Positions 18,030 through 25,860 of a stretch of 64,000 nucleotides of DNA are shown here, piece by piece (positions within the stretch are counted from its first letter, which is position 1; each line of letters begins with the position of its first letter). Source of the stretch: Mucilaginibacter limnophilus (GTDB lineage: Bacteria; Bacteroidota; Bacteroidia; Sphingobacteriales; Sphingobacteriaceae); contig NZ_SACK01000006.1 in the NCBI RefSeq assembly GCF_004005815.1, positions 62,001-126,000 on the forward strand, in the 5' to 3' direction. The notes beneath the pieces are model-generated. The model saw only the letters and a program-made list of their open reading frames with translations, did no database searches and was not told the DNA's origin. The position numbers and the translations under genes are program-made.

Positions 18030-18402
18030 CCTGTTTGAATATGCCGTGATACGCGTTGTACCCAGGGTAGAGCGCGAGGAGTTCATTAACGTGGGCGTAA
18101 TACTTTTTTGCTCTAAAAAGAAATTTCTTCAATTCAAATACGAAGTGAACGAAAGCCGCCTGCTCGCGCTATCGCCCGAACTGGATATCAATGAGATAAA
18201 AGAGCACCTGCAAGCCTTTGAACAAATATGCCTTGGCAGCAAACAAGGCGGCGCAATTGCACAACTGGATATGGCATCACGTTTCAGATGGCTAACAGCT
18301 TCAAGGAGCACAGTTGTACAAGCATCAAAGGTACATCCGGGCCTTTGCGGCAGCGAAATGGAAGGGAAATTGCAGAAGTTGTTTGAACAGTTGGTGTTGT
18401 GA
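18016..18402 (+). CDS. DUF3037 domain protein
   Basis: The 128-residue protein opens DLFEYAVIRVVPRVEREEFI followed by NVGVILFC, the hallmark of DUF3037, which is commonly encoded beside HipA-like kinase genes. The rest is helical. It starts with GTG inside the kinase gene (14-base overlap) and behind a strong Shine-Dalgarno, so the two are translationally coupled and their products probably work together. It has no DNA-binding motif I can see, so it is not a HipB equivalent by sequence. Function unknown. Confidence 0.82.
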   Translation: MQGPDLFEYAVIRVVPRVEREEFINVGVILFCSKKKFLQFKYEVNESRLLALSPELDINEIKEHLQAFEQICLGSKQGGAIAQLDMASRFRWLTASRSTVVQASKVHPGLCGSEMEGKLQKLFEQLVL

Positions 18403-18420
18403 TTTAAATTTTTGAGGAAT

Positions 18421-18831
18421 ATGCATACCACAAACTATTACGATACCTTTATTGAAGTGGCTGACGATTGCCGCGTAACCGCCGCCGAAATACCGCAGCA
18501 AAAAGGCGACAATAAAACCGTAGCCGCTTTACAGTTTGACATGCTGATCGAGCATCCGTATCATTATACTTCAGACGATGTGGTATTTGGTGTATATGCT
18601 GCTAAAAATCACATCACTAAAAAGGATGAAGCGGATGAAAGGGAAAAGTTTTTTTCAAAAGGACAGCCCTGTTTGCGCTCGTCGCCATTAGGAAAACGTT
18701 ATGGCTGGGGCATACATAGCAACGCCGAAGGTAAAGTGGCCATATATCCGGTAGAGTCCGAAGAATACAAAATATTTGCTACAGACAAAAACCTGAAACA
18801 TGTAAAGGCCATGCGTAGCAAAAGGGCCTAA
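18421..18831 (+). CDS. DUF6157 family protein
   Basis: The 136-residue protein begins MHTTNYYDTFIEVADDCRVT and contains KTVAALQFDML, HYTSDDVVFGVYAAK and a C-terminal RYGWGIHSNAEGKVAIYP. This matches my memory of a small soluble family (DUF6157) with no assigned function. A TTG at 18412 could add three residues, but the ATG at 18421 follows GAGGA with reasonable spacing. It is 18 bases behind the DUF3037 gene and may be co-transcribed. Confidence 0.75.
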   Translation: MHTTNYYDTFIEVADDCRVTAAEIPQQKGDNKTVAALQFDMLIEHPYHYTSDDVVFGVYAAKNHITKKDEADEREKFFSKGQPCLRSSPLGKRYGWGIHSNAEGKVAIYPVESEEYKIFATDKNLKHVKAMRSKRA

Positions 18832-18832
18832 A

Positions 18833-19315
18833 CTATTTTATTACCTTCAATAACCTGCCTTCTTCGTCGAAACAAAAAATATAATTGTTTAGTGTGCTTT
18901 TGCCTGTTGTATCGGCAGCCATAAACTCGTGTTCAAGCTTATACCCCGAGAAGCGAGGCTTCACTTTGCGGGCTATGCTGTCTTGAAGATGTTTAAAATT
19001 ATTCTGTTTTTTTGTGTACCAGCCGGTTGTTTCGCGCTGTTTGTATAGCTTGAAATCCTCACCCATATCCCTGAAACGAATTGCTTCCATCTCCATAACA
19101 GAATCATCCAGACGGATATACTCTTCGTTGTTTAAGTGCGACTCCATAATACTGTCGAGCTTGCTGAACGAAACAGGCTTGTAACTTGAAAAATCAGTAA
19201 GATAGTTTTGTAAGTATTTTTGGGCATTATGCTGCGCTGTTTTATTCAATTGCTTTGTCGGACCTGTACAGGCCACTGCCAAAAACAGTATAAAAAGGGG
19301 CAGGGGATACCTCAT
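18833..19315 (-). CDS. Putative lipoprotein of unknown function
   Basis: The 160-residue protein has a short lipoprotein signal with lipobox LAVAC (Cys 16). The mature part is charged and helical (ETTGWYTKKQNNFKHLQDS), and ends with a strand pair (YIFCFDEEGRLLKVI). I do not recognise a family. It converges with the DUF6157 gene: the two stop codons are one base apart and no terminator lies between them. Confidence 0.7.
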   Translation of the reverse strand: MRYPLPLFILFLAVACTGPTKQLNKTAQHNAQKYLQNYLTDFSSYKPVSFSKLDSIMESHLNNEEYIRLDDSVMEMEAIRFRDMGEDFKLYKQRETTGWYTKKQNNFKHLQDSIARKVKPRFSGYKLEHEFMAADTTGKSTLNNYIFCFDEEGRLLKVIK

Positions 19316-19397
19316 ACCGCAATATAATAAAAATTCGGGAAAGCTTAATCATCCATAAATAAGTCAATACGTCAGCCTATTTTCATATCCTTAATAA

Positions 19398-19431
19398 TTA
19401 GTTAAATCATCCCCGTAAAAAATTAACTTTG
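19398..19431 (+). promoter_or_regulatory. Candidate promoter for hemCD and the heme cluster
   Basis: TAACTTTG (19424-19431) is a perfect TAnnTTTG -7 box, 24 bases before the TTG start. The upstream TTAG at 19398-19401 is a weak -33. It is the only consensus-like promoter noted before the cluster. Confidence 0.5.
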
Positions 19432-19454
19432 CGCTTCAAACAGATAAAATTCTT

Positions 19455-21029
19455 TTGGAAAGAACACTTACAATAGGTACTCGCGGAAGCGAACTAGCGC
19501 TATGGCAGGCAAACTTTGTTAAAAACAGTCTGGCCGCTATCAATATTAACGCCGAACTGAAGATCATTAAAACACAGGGCGACCGCATACTCAACCTGAG
19601 TTTTGACAAACTGGAAGGCAAAGGTTTTTTTACTAAAGAACTGGAAGAAGAACTGCTGGCCGGTACCATTGACCTGGCCGTGCATTCGCATAAAGACCTG
19701 CCTACCGAAAACCCGCCTGGGCTTATCATCGCCGCCGTGTCTGAAAGGGAAGATCCTTCTGAACTGCTTTTGATCTTGAAAGATTGTGTTGATGTGCGTC
19801 AAAAACTGTCGGTTAAATACGGCGGCATTGTGGGTACATCCTCAAACAGGCGCAAAGCGCAGCTATTGGCTCTGCGCCCTGACCTTGAGATTGAAGACCT
19901 GCGAGGTAACGTACCCACCCGTGTTGGCAAGCTTCGTGATGAAGATTACGACGCTATTATGCTGGCCAAGGCCGGTGTGCATCGCCTGGGACTTGATCTA
20001 AGCGAATTCCATGTAGAAGAACTTACGCCAACTGAATTTATACCGGCACCTGCACAAGGCGTTTTGGCGATACAAATACGCGAAAGCGATACCGAACTTT
20101 ACCAGGCGTTACAGGCGCTGCACCATCAGGATGTGGCCGACGAACTGGCTGTTGAACGTAAAGTATTGAAACTTTTCGGCGGCGGTTGCCATTTGCCTTT
20201 AGGCTGCTATTGCCGTAAAGACGACGATAAATACCAGGTATTTACCTCCAAAGCAGACGATGGCGAAGGTTTCCCTGACAGACTTTTTATTGAGACTGAC
20301 AACACAGAAGGACTTGCCGAGCGTGTAGTTGCTAAATTTGGTAAGGATAGAAAATTTCCTCAAAAGGTATTCATTTCACGTGAGGTATCGGAAAATAGCT
20401 ATTTCCGTAAAGCGCTTGCAAAACATAATATTGAGATTGAGGCACGTTCGCTGATACGTACTGTGCCGGTGATTACCAAGCTTGATCCGTACATATTGCG
20501 CGATACCGACTGGATTTTCTTCACCAGCCGTAACGCGGTTGATTATTTCTTCGGTTTGAAGCCGCAATTACCTAAAAAAGTAAAATTTGGAGTAATGGGC
20601 TCAGGTTCTGAAGACGCGCTGCGCAGGCACGGTTATTTTGCAGAGTTTACAGGTGAAAGCAATGATACCACTGAGGTGGCAACCGATTTTGCTAAACTGG
20701 CTAATGGAACTAACGTAACATTCCCGGGTGCGGCAAGCCCAATGCGCAGCATACATCAGGGATTATCAGCTGATACCAAGATCATCGACCTGCCCGTTTA
20801 TGAAACCGTATTGGAAGAAGATGTGGAAGCCACGGCTGCCGATGTGTTGGTGTTTACCAGCCCGTCAAACGTCGATGCTTACTTTGTTGATAACCTGCTC
20901 GAGCCAAACCAAAAGGTAGTGGCCATAGGTAAATCAACAGGAAAGAAATTTGAAGAAATGGGTGTTAGATATACGCTTCCTTTCTCGCCAGACGAAGTGG
21001 GGCTGGCCGAGGCGGTGTTTGGGATATAG
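19455..21029 (+). CDS. hemCD: Fused hydroxymethylbilane synthase / uroporphyrinogen-III synthase
   Basis: Residues 1-300 are porphobilinogen deaminase: TIGTRGSELALWQ, TIDLAVHSHKDLP with the catalytic Asp, and GGGCHLPLGCY whose first Cys (residue 245) carries the dipyrromethane cofactor. Residues about 310-524 match the two-lobed HemD fold (VFISREVSENSYFRKAL, WIFFTSRNAVDYF, DVLVFTSPSNVDAYF). One chain therefore makes hydroxymethylbilane and cyclises it to uroporphyrinogen III. HemC alone is about 310 residues and HemD about 250, so both are full length. The start codon is TTG. First gene of the hem cluster. Confidence 0.93.
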   Translation: MERTLTIGTRGSELALWQANFVKNSLAAININAELKIIKTQGDRILNLSFDKLEGKGFFTKELEEELLAGTIDLAVHSHKDLPTENPPGLIIAAVSEREDPSELLLILKDCVDVRQKLSVKYGGIVGTSSNRRKAQLLALRPDLEIEDLRGNVPTRVGKLRDEDYDAIMLAKAGVHRLGLDLSEFHVEELTPTEFIPAPAQGVLAIQIRESDTELYQALQALHHQDVADELAVERKVLKLFGGGCHLPLGCYCRKDDDKYQVFTSKADDGEGFPDRLFIETDNTEGLAERVVAKFGKDRKFPQKVFISREVSENSYFRKALAKHNIEIEARSLIRTVPVITKLDPYILRDTDWIFFTSRNAVDYFFGLKPQLPKKVKFGVMGSGSEDALRRHGYFAEFTGESNDTTEVATDFAKLANGTNVTFPGAASPMRSIHQGLSADTKIIDLPVYETVLEEDVEATAADVLVFTSPSNVDAYFVDNLLEPNQKVVAIGKSTGKKFEEMGVRYTLPFSPDEVGLAEAVFGI

Positions 21030-21034
21030 ATTAG

Positions 21035-21114
21035 TCCATGGTCAATAGTCGATAGACCATAGAACATTATTATAAAACAGGAATTACCATGGACCATCGA
21101 CTATGGACTATGGA
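21035..21114. repeat. Intergenic quasi-palindrome built on CCATGG/CTATGG words
   Basis: The left arm 21035-21062 and right arm 21087-21114 are reverse complements at 23 of 28 positions by my alignment. The arms consist of the words TCCATGG, TAGTC and GACCAT reused. The right arm carries an ATG at 21103 in frame with hemB that creates a false N-terminal extension. Confidence 0.75.
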
Positions 21115-21123
21115 TCAGAAGCT

Positions 21124-22095
21124 ATGCTACAACGACCAAGAAGAAACAGGAAAAGCGAGGTGATTAGGCAGATGGTGCAGGAAACGCATGTTTCGGCGGC
21201 TAACCTGATCTTCCCCTTATTTATAATTGAGGGCGAGAACCAGAAAACCGAGGTATCATCAATGCCCGGTATTTTTAGGTATTCGATAGATAATTTGCTG
21301 CGTGAGGTAGAAAGCTGCATGAATTTGGGCTTAAAGTCATTTGACTTGTTCCCGAACATCAGCGAAGAACTTAAAGATAAATACGCAACTGAAAGTCACC
21401 GTGATGAAAGTCTTTACCTGCGTGCTATTCGCGCGGTTAAAACCAATTTCCCGGAAGCGTGCGTAGTAACTGATGTGGCGATGGATCCATACAGCAGTGA
21501 CGGGCACGACGGTATCGTGGAGAACGGCGAAATACTGAACGACGAAACGCTTGAGGTACTGGGCAAAATGGCCCTGGCGCATGCGCAAAGCGGAGCTGAT
21601 ATCATTGCCCCGTCAGACATGATGGACGGCAGGGTAGGCTACATCAGGCAGGTGTTAGACGATAATGGCTTTAAGCATGTGTCTATCATGTCGTACACGG
21701 CTAAATACGCAAGTGCTTTTTATGGACCTTTTAGGGATGCGTTAAACTCGGCACCCAAGTTTGGTGATAAGAAAACCTACCAGATGAACCCTGCCAACCA
21801 GCGCGAAGCCTTAATTGAAGCCAACCTGGATGAAACGGAAGGTGCCGACTTCTTAATGGTAAAACCGGCCCTGGCTTATCTGGACGTGATTAAACTATTG
21901 AAAGATAATACTGAGCTGCCGATAGCTGCTTATAACGTAAGCGGCGAATATGCCATGCTAAAAGCCGCTGTGCAAAAAGGTTGGCTTAACGAGCAGCGTG
22001 CCGTAACCGAGGTGCTCACCAGCATCCGCCGTGCAGGGGCAACGGCGATATTAACGTACCATGCCAAAGAGGTGTTGGTTAATAAATGGTTGTAA
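21124..22095 (+). CDS. hemB: Porphobilinogen synthase (delta-aminolevulinate dehydratase)
   Basis: The 323-residue enzyme condenses two 5-aminolevulinate molecules to porphobilinogen. Both Schiff-base lysines are visible in SIMSYTAKYASAFYGPF and FLMVKPALAYLD. The loop that holds three zinc-binding cysteines in E. coli or human enzymes reads VAMDPYSSDGHDGI here, with Asp in place of Cys, so this is the Mg2+/zinc-independent type. I start at the ATG at 21124 (MLQRPRRNRKSEVIR), because the ATG at 21103 lies in the upstream repeat. It follows hemCD by 94 bases. Confidence 0.95.
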   Translation: MLQRPRRNRKSEVIRQMVQETHVSAANLIFPLFIIEGENQKTEVSSMPGIFRYSIDNLLREVESCMNLGLKSFDLFPNISEELKDKYATESHRDESLYLRAIRAVKTNFPEACVVTDVAMDPYSSDGHDGIVENGEILNDETLEVLGKMALAHAQSGADIIAPSDMMDGRVGYIRQVLDDNGFKHVSIMSYTAKYASAFYGPFRDALNSAPKFGDKKTYQMNPANQREALIEANLDETEGADFLMVKPALAYLDVIKLLKDNTELPIAAYNVSGEYAMLKAAVQKGWLNEQRAVTEVLTSIRRAGATAILTYHAKEVLVNKWL

Positions 22096-22113
22096 CAACA
22101 TACGAATAATAAT

Positions 22114-22240
22114 CGTCATTGCGAGGAACGAAGCAATCTCTACACATGCAAATCGGCATGAAAAGTTCAAAGATTCCTTCGTTCCTTGCAATCACGAAGG
22201 AATAAAACATTAGAATTTAGAAATTAGCATTTAGAATTTC
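22114..22240. repeat. Intergenic inverted repeat (CGTCATTGCGAGGAACGAAG type) plus TAGAATTTAG word run
   Basis: Arms 22114-22139 and 22171-22196 match as reverse complements at 23 of 26 positions. From memory, this sequence type recurs between genes in Sphingobacteriaceae. Directly after it, 22211-22240 is a separate run of TAGAATTTAG/ATTTAGAATTT words that reaches to 10 bases before hemL. Confidence 0.75.
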
Positions 22241-22250
22241 AACAGCATAT

Positions 22251-23615
22251 ATGTTCGATTCAATAAAAAAGATATTTTCAGGAGACGAGAACGAGCCGGT
22301 GAACACAACGGGTAAACCTGATATCAGCAGGGAAAAGTCGGCTGAGCTATATGAAAAAGCCAAGACCTACTTTCCGGGCGGAGTAAACTCACCGGTAAGG
22401 GCGTTCAAGTCGGTTTACGGTACGCCGCTTTTTATTGAAAAAGGCGATGGCTGTCATGTTTGGGATGCTGATGGTAATCAGTTTATTGATTTCTGCTGCT
22501 CGTGGGGACCGCTTATTTTAGGGCATAATCACGCTAAGGTTCGTGAAAAAGTTGTTGAGGTGATACAGAACGGCATTTCGTTTGGAGCACCTACAGCGCT
22601 TGAAAATGAACTGGCCGAACTCATCCTGAAACATAATAAATTTATTGAAAAGATACGCTTTGTAAGCTCGGGTACCGAGGCGGTGATGTCGGCCATCAGG
22701 CTGGCGCGCGGTTATACTAAGCGTGATAAAATATTAAAGTTTGAAGGCTGCTATCATGGTCATTCAGATTCGCTGCTGGTAAAGGCAGGATCGGGGTTGG
22801 TTACTTTTGGTGAAACCTCATCGGCAGGTGTGCCTAAGGCTTTTGCCGATGAAACCATTGTGATCGCCCTGAATGATAAAGAAGCATTGCAAAAAGCTTT
22901 TGAAGAATTCAAAGATCAGATAGCCGCTGTGATTATCGAGCCTGTTCCGGCAAACAACGGATTATTGCTTCAGCATAAAGAATATCTGCAATACCTGCGT
23001 GAAATATCAGCTCAAAACGGTACGCTGCTGATATTTGATGAAGTGATATCAGGATTCCGTTTGGGCTTCGAGGGTGCTGCGGGATACTATGGCATTAAAC
23101 CCGACATTATTACTTACGGCAAGATCATCGGCGGTGGTATGCCGGTAGGCGCGTATGGTGCTTCGACACAAATTATGGATACCATTTCACCTGTTGGTCC
23201 GGTTTATCAGGCAGGTACGCTTTCGGGTAACCCGGTTGCTATGGGTGCAGGCATTGCACAGTTAACAGAGCTTTTACGCAGTGGCTTTTACCGGGACCTT
23301 AATGCCAAGGCCGAAGAGTTTGCCGAAGCCATACAGCGTTTTGCAACAGCACGCAACTATAAATTTAAGGTGTTTACTATTGGATCAATGTTTTGGTTTG
23401 CGTTTACTGATAAAGATATTCGCAAGGCTGAGGATATTGATCCGGCGAGTATGGAAAAATTCAAGATCATGCATCGCGAATTGCTTAACCGCGGCATTTA
23501 TCTTGGTCCGTCGGGTTATGAAGTTGGCTTTGTATCATCGGCCCATACAAAAGTTGATCTTGAAAAGGCAAAACGTGCTATATTTGATAGTTTAGATCTG
23601 GTTTTCAGAGGATAA
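22251..23615 (+). CDS. hemL: Glutamate-1-semialdehyde 2,1-aminomutase
   Basis: The 454-residue PLP enzyme moves the amino group of glutamate-1-semialdehyde to give 5-aminolevulinate (C5 pathway with HemA). Family motifs are PGGVNSPVRAFKSV, FVSSGTEAVMSAIRLARG, LIFDEVISGFRLG and ITYGKIIGGGMPVGAYG with the PLP lysine. The first 25 residues (FDSIKKIFSGDENEP) extend beyond the usual start; the frame and ATG are clear, but the true start could be internal. The histidine kinase gene begins 6 bases after the stop. Confidence 0.95.
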   Translation: MFDSIKKIFSGDENEPVNTTGKPDISREKSAELYEKAKTYFPGGVNSPVRAFKSVYGTPLFIEKGDGCHVWDADGNQFIDFCCSWGPLILGHNHAKVREKVVEVIQNGISFGAPTALENELAELILKHNKFIEKIRFVSSGTEAVMSAIRLARGYTKRDKILKFEGCYHGHSDSLLVKAGSGLVTFGETSSAGVPKAFADETIVIALNDKEALQKAFEEFKDQIAAVIIEPVPANNGLLLQHKEYLQYLREISAQNGTLLIFDEVISGFRLGFEGAAGYYGIKPDIITYGKIIGGGMPVGAYGASTQIMDTISPVGPVYQAGTLSGNPVAMGAGIAQLTELLRSGFYRDLNAKAEEFAEAIQRFATARNYKFKVFTIGSMFWFAFTDKDIRKAEDIDPASMEKFKIMHRELLNRGIYLGPSGYEVGFVSSAHTKVDLEKAKRAIFDSLDLVFRG

Positions 23616-23620
23616 GGAAT

Positions 23621-24490
23621 ATGAAAAGATCATTAGTAATATTTTACGCTATCATCATCTATGCGCTGGCACAGCTGTCGTGGTGGGGATATATGCTGTT
23701 TAAACTACAACCCGGACGCTTTGGAATGATCATGGGCGAAGGGTCGATATTCCTGCTGGTGTTCTTCCTTGGCGCGTATTATATGCACAAATCGTTAAAC
23801 AAAGAGCTTAAGCTGCACGAGCAAAAAAAGAATTTCCTGCTTTCGGTAACACACGAACTGAAATCACCCCTGGCTTCTATAAAACTATTACTGCAAACCA
23901 TACAAAAGCGTGATCTTACCAAAGCGCAGGTACTTGATTTTATCGACAAATCTCTAAACGACATTGAGCGCTTAGACGATATGGTAGAGAACATGCTGCT
24001 GGCATCAAAGATTGAAAATCATTCATATAGTTTCCCGAAAGCTACTTTTAACCTGTCAAACCTGGTTGACAATATTGTAAACAGGCTTCAGATAAGTAAA
24101 TGCGACTGCAACCAGCAGATCATTAACGCTGAGATTGAACCCAAAATAGAGATCACGGGAGATAAATTCGCGCTCACATCTGTAGTTACCAATTTGATTG
24201 AGAATGCGGTAAAATACTCGAAACCTTGCCAGTCGTTAGACGTAAAGCTGTTTAAAAAGGAAGGCAAAATTTGCCTTGAAGTAGCCGATCATGGCATAGG
24301 TATAGCCGATGCCGAGAAAAGCCGTATTTTTGAACGGTTTTATCGTGTTGGCAGCGAAGATACGCGCAACACAAAAGGTACAGGCTTGGGGTTGTACATA
24401 GTAAAACAAGTACTTGATAAACACGAAGCAACCATAAAAGTAAGGGATAATAAACCGTCGGGCAGTGTGTTTGAGGTTGTGTTCGGGTAA
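23621..24490 (+). CDS. Membrane sensor histidine kinase without a large sensor domain
   Basis: The 289-residue kinase has two membrane helices (about residues 5-27 and 41-56) joined by only about a dozen residues. It then has a HisKA dimerisation helix with the phospho-acceptor His 78 in SVTHELKSPLASIK, and a HATPase domain with N box NLIENAVKYSK, G1 VADHGIGIADAE, F box IFERFYRV and G2 KGTGLGLYIVK. There is no HAMP, PAS or periplasmic domain, so the signal is probably sensed in or at the membrane or via a partner. It sits between hemL and the response regulator gene, in one transcription unit by spacing. Confidence 0.92.
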   Translation: MKRSLVIFYAIIIYALAQLSWWGYMLFKLQPGRFGMIMGEGSIFLLVFFLGAYYMHKSLNKELKLHEQKKNFLLSVTHELKSPLASIKLLLQTIQKRDLTKAQVLDFIDKSLNDIERLDDMVENMLLASKIENHSYSFPKATFNLSNLVDNIVNRLQISKCDCNQQIINAEIEPKIEITGDKFALTSVVTNLIENAVKYSKPCQSLDVKLFKKEGKICLEVADHGIGIADAEKSRIFERFYRVGSEDTRNTKGTGLGLYIVKQVLDKHEATIKVRDNKPSGSVFEVVFG

Positions 24491-24504
24491 TTAATTATAA
24501 ACAC

Positions 24505-25209
24505 ATGCAAAACAAAAAACGAATTCTGTTAGCCGAAGATGAAGAACATCTGTTAGAGGCTATAAAACTAAACCTTGAACTGGAAGGATACAAAGTATCA
24601 ACCGCAAAAAATGGTAAAAAGGCGCTTCAGCTGTTTAAAGAAGAGCGCTTTAACCTGGTGATACTTGACGTAATGATGCCCGAAATTGACGGCTTTGTGG
24701 TTGCTGAAACCATCAGGCTGGAGAACAGCGAGGTGCCCATTATGTTCCTTACTGCAAAGAACACCAACGAGGATAAAATCACCGGTCTTAAAAAAGGGGC
24801 TGATGATTATCTGACCAAACCCTTCAACCTTGAAGAACTGATTTTAAGGGTGAATAACCTGGTTAAGCGCGGCCTTAAAGGTGAAGACCTGAAAGAGTTT
24901 AACAGCTACAAAATAGGCGAGAAAACCATCCACTTCAACTCGTTCGAACTGGTTAACGAAGATGAATCTATAACGCCGCTTACAAAAAAAGAGACCATGT
25001 TGCTGAAGCTATTGATTGAGCGCCGTAACGAGGCTGTATCGCGCGAGCAGATATTGGAAACCGTTTGGAATTATGACGTTTACCCGTCAACCCGTACTAT
25101 TGATAACTTTATACTGACGTTTCGTAAATATTTTGAACCCGATCCGAAAAACCCGGTCTACTTCCATTCTATTCGTGGTGTGGGTTACAAGTTTACCGAT
25201 AACCATTAG
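24505..25209 (+). CDS. OmpR/PhoB-family response regulator
   Basis: The 234-residue protein has a receiver domain with phospho-acceptor Asp 55 (LVILDVMMPEIDG), acidic pair EDE at 11-13 and Lys in DDYLTKPFN. A winged-helix DNA-binding domain follows (SREQILETVWNYDVY, STRTIDNFILTFRKYF, SIRGVGYKF). It is surely the partner of the preceding kinase (14 bases away). Because the pair sits inside the heme genes, heme or precursor level is a plausible input and the hem promoter a plausible target; that is inference. Confidence 0.93.
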   Translation: MQNKKRILLAEDEEHLLEAIKLNLELEGYKVSTAKNGKKALQLFKEERFNLVILDVMMPEIDGFVVAETIRLENSEVPIMFLTAKNTNEDKITGLKKGADDYLTKPFNLEELILRVNNLVKRGLKGEDLKEFNSYKIGEKTIHFNSFELVNEDESITPLTKKETMLLKLLIERRNEAVSREQILETVWNYDVYPSTRTIDNFILTFRKYFEPDPKNPVYFHSIRGVGYKFTDNH

Positions 25210-25211
25210 TA

Positions 25212-25733
25212 ATGTTCACTAACCAGGCGCGTGTATTTGTTTCGCTGATGTTTTTGGCGCTGGCAGCTTTCTTTATATACCAGCATACTTACCAACTTGC
25301 GGCCGTAGCATTGCTGCTGACAGGTTTCCTGGTTTGGGGATATTTCAAGGAAGGTACCATTGTACTGGCCGCCCGCCATTTTCATCATAAAGAATATGAC
25401 AAAGCTGAAAAGCTGCTGCGTCAGGTACGCAATCCTGAGTATTTAAGCAAGAAGCGCCGCGGCTTTTACGAGTTTATAATGGGAGGTATCAACCTGCAAA
25501 AACGTGAGTTTGATGCTGCTGAAAGGCACTATGAAATTGCCGCGCAATATCCGCTACGATCGGTTAACGACCATGTGGCCGCGTTGGTACATGTAGCTAA
25601 CATCAGTATACGTAACGGCAATTATGAAAAGGCCGAGGCTTACCTTGGTTTGGCCGATAAACATAAAGACAGTATTACAGCAAAAATGCGCGAGGTATTA
25701 AGCACGCTGCATAAAGAATTAAAAAAACACTAA
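25212..25733 (+). CDS. Membrane-anchored TPR-like protein
   Basis: The 173-residue protein has two adjacent membrane helices (about residues 8-26 and 29-45), then helical hairpins typical of TPR repeats (YDKAEKLLRQVRNPEYL, REFDAAERHYEIAAQYP, GNYEKAEAYLGLADKH). It starts 2 bases after the response regulator stop. I cannot name the family. It could be an accessory of the two-component pair or a scaffold for the heme enzymes, as with the TPR protein HemY in gammaproteobacteria, although the sequence is much shorter. Confidence 0.75.
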   Translation: MFTNQARVFVSLMFLALAAFFIYQHTYQLAAVALLLTGFLVWGYFKEGTIVLAARHFHHKEYDKAEKLLRQVRNPEYLSKKRRGFYEFIMGGINLQKREFDAAERHYEIAAQYPLRSVNDHVAALVHVANISIRNGNYEKAEAYLGLADKHKDSITAKMREVLSTLHKELKKH

Positions 25734-25753
25734 ATATGGCATAATTAAATCAA

Positions 25754-25833
25754 TGTCATTTCGAACGATAGTGAGAAATCTTCTCAAAGAACTTGTCGCA
25801 GAAGATTTCTCCTTGTTCCTCGTCGAAATGACA
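25754..25833. repeat. Intergenic inverted repeat (TGTCATTTCGA ... TCGAAATGACA)
   Basis: The outer arms TGTCATTTCGA (from 25754) and TCGAAATGACA (to 25833) are perfect reverse complements. Inner arms GAGAAATCTTCT and AGAAGATTTCTC also pair, with a few unmatched bases between. It fills most of the gap before hemE and creates a spurious 36-codon N-terminal extension of that gene (open frame from 25753). Confidence 0.78.
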
Positions 25834-25860
25834 AAATTGATAAGTAATGCCGAGCATAAT

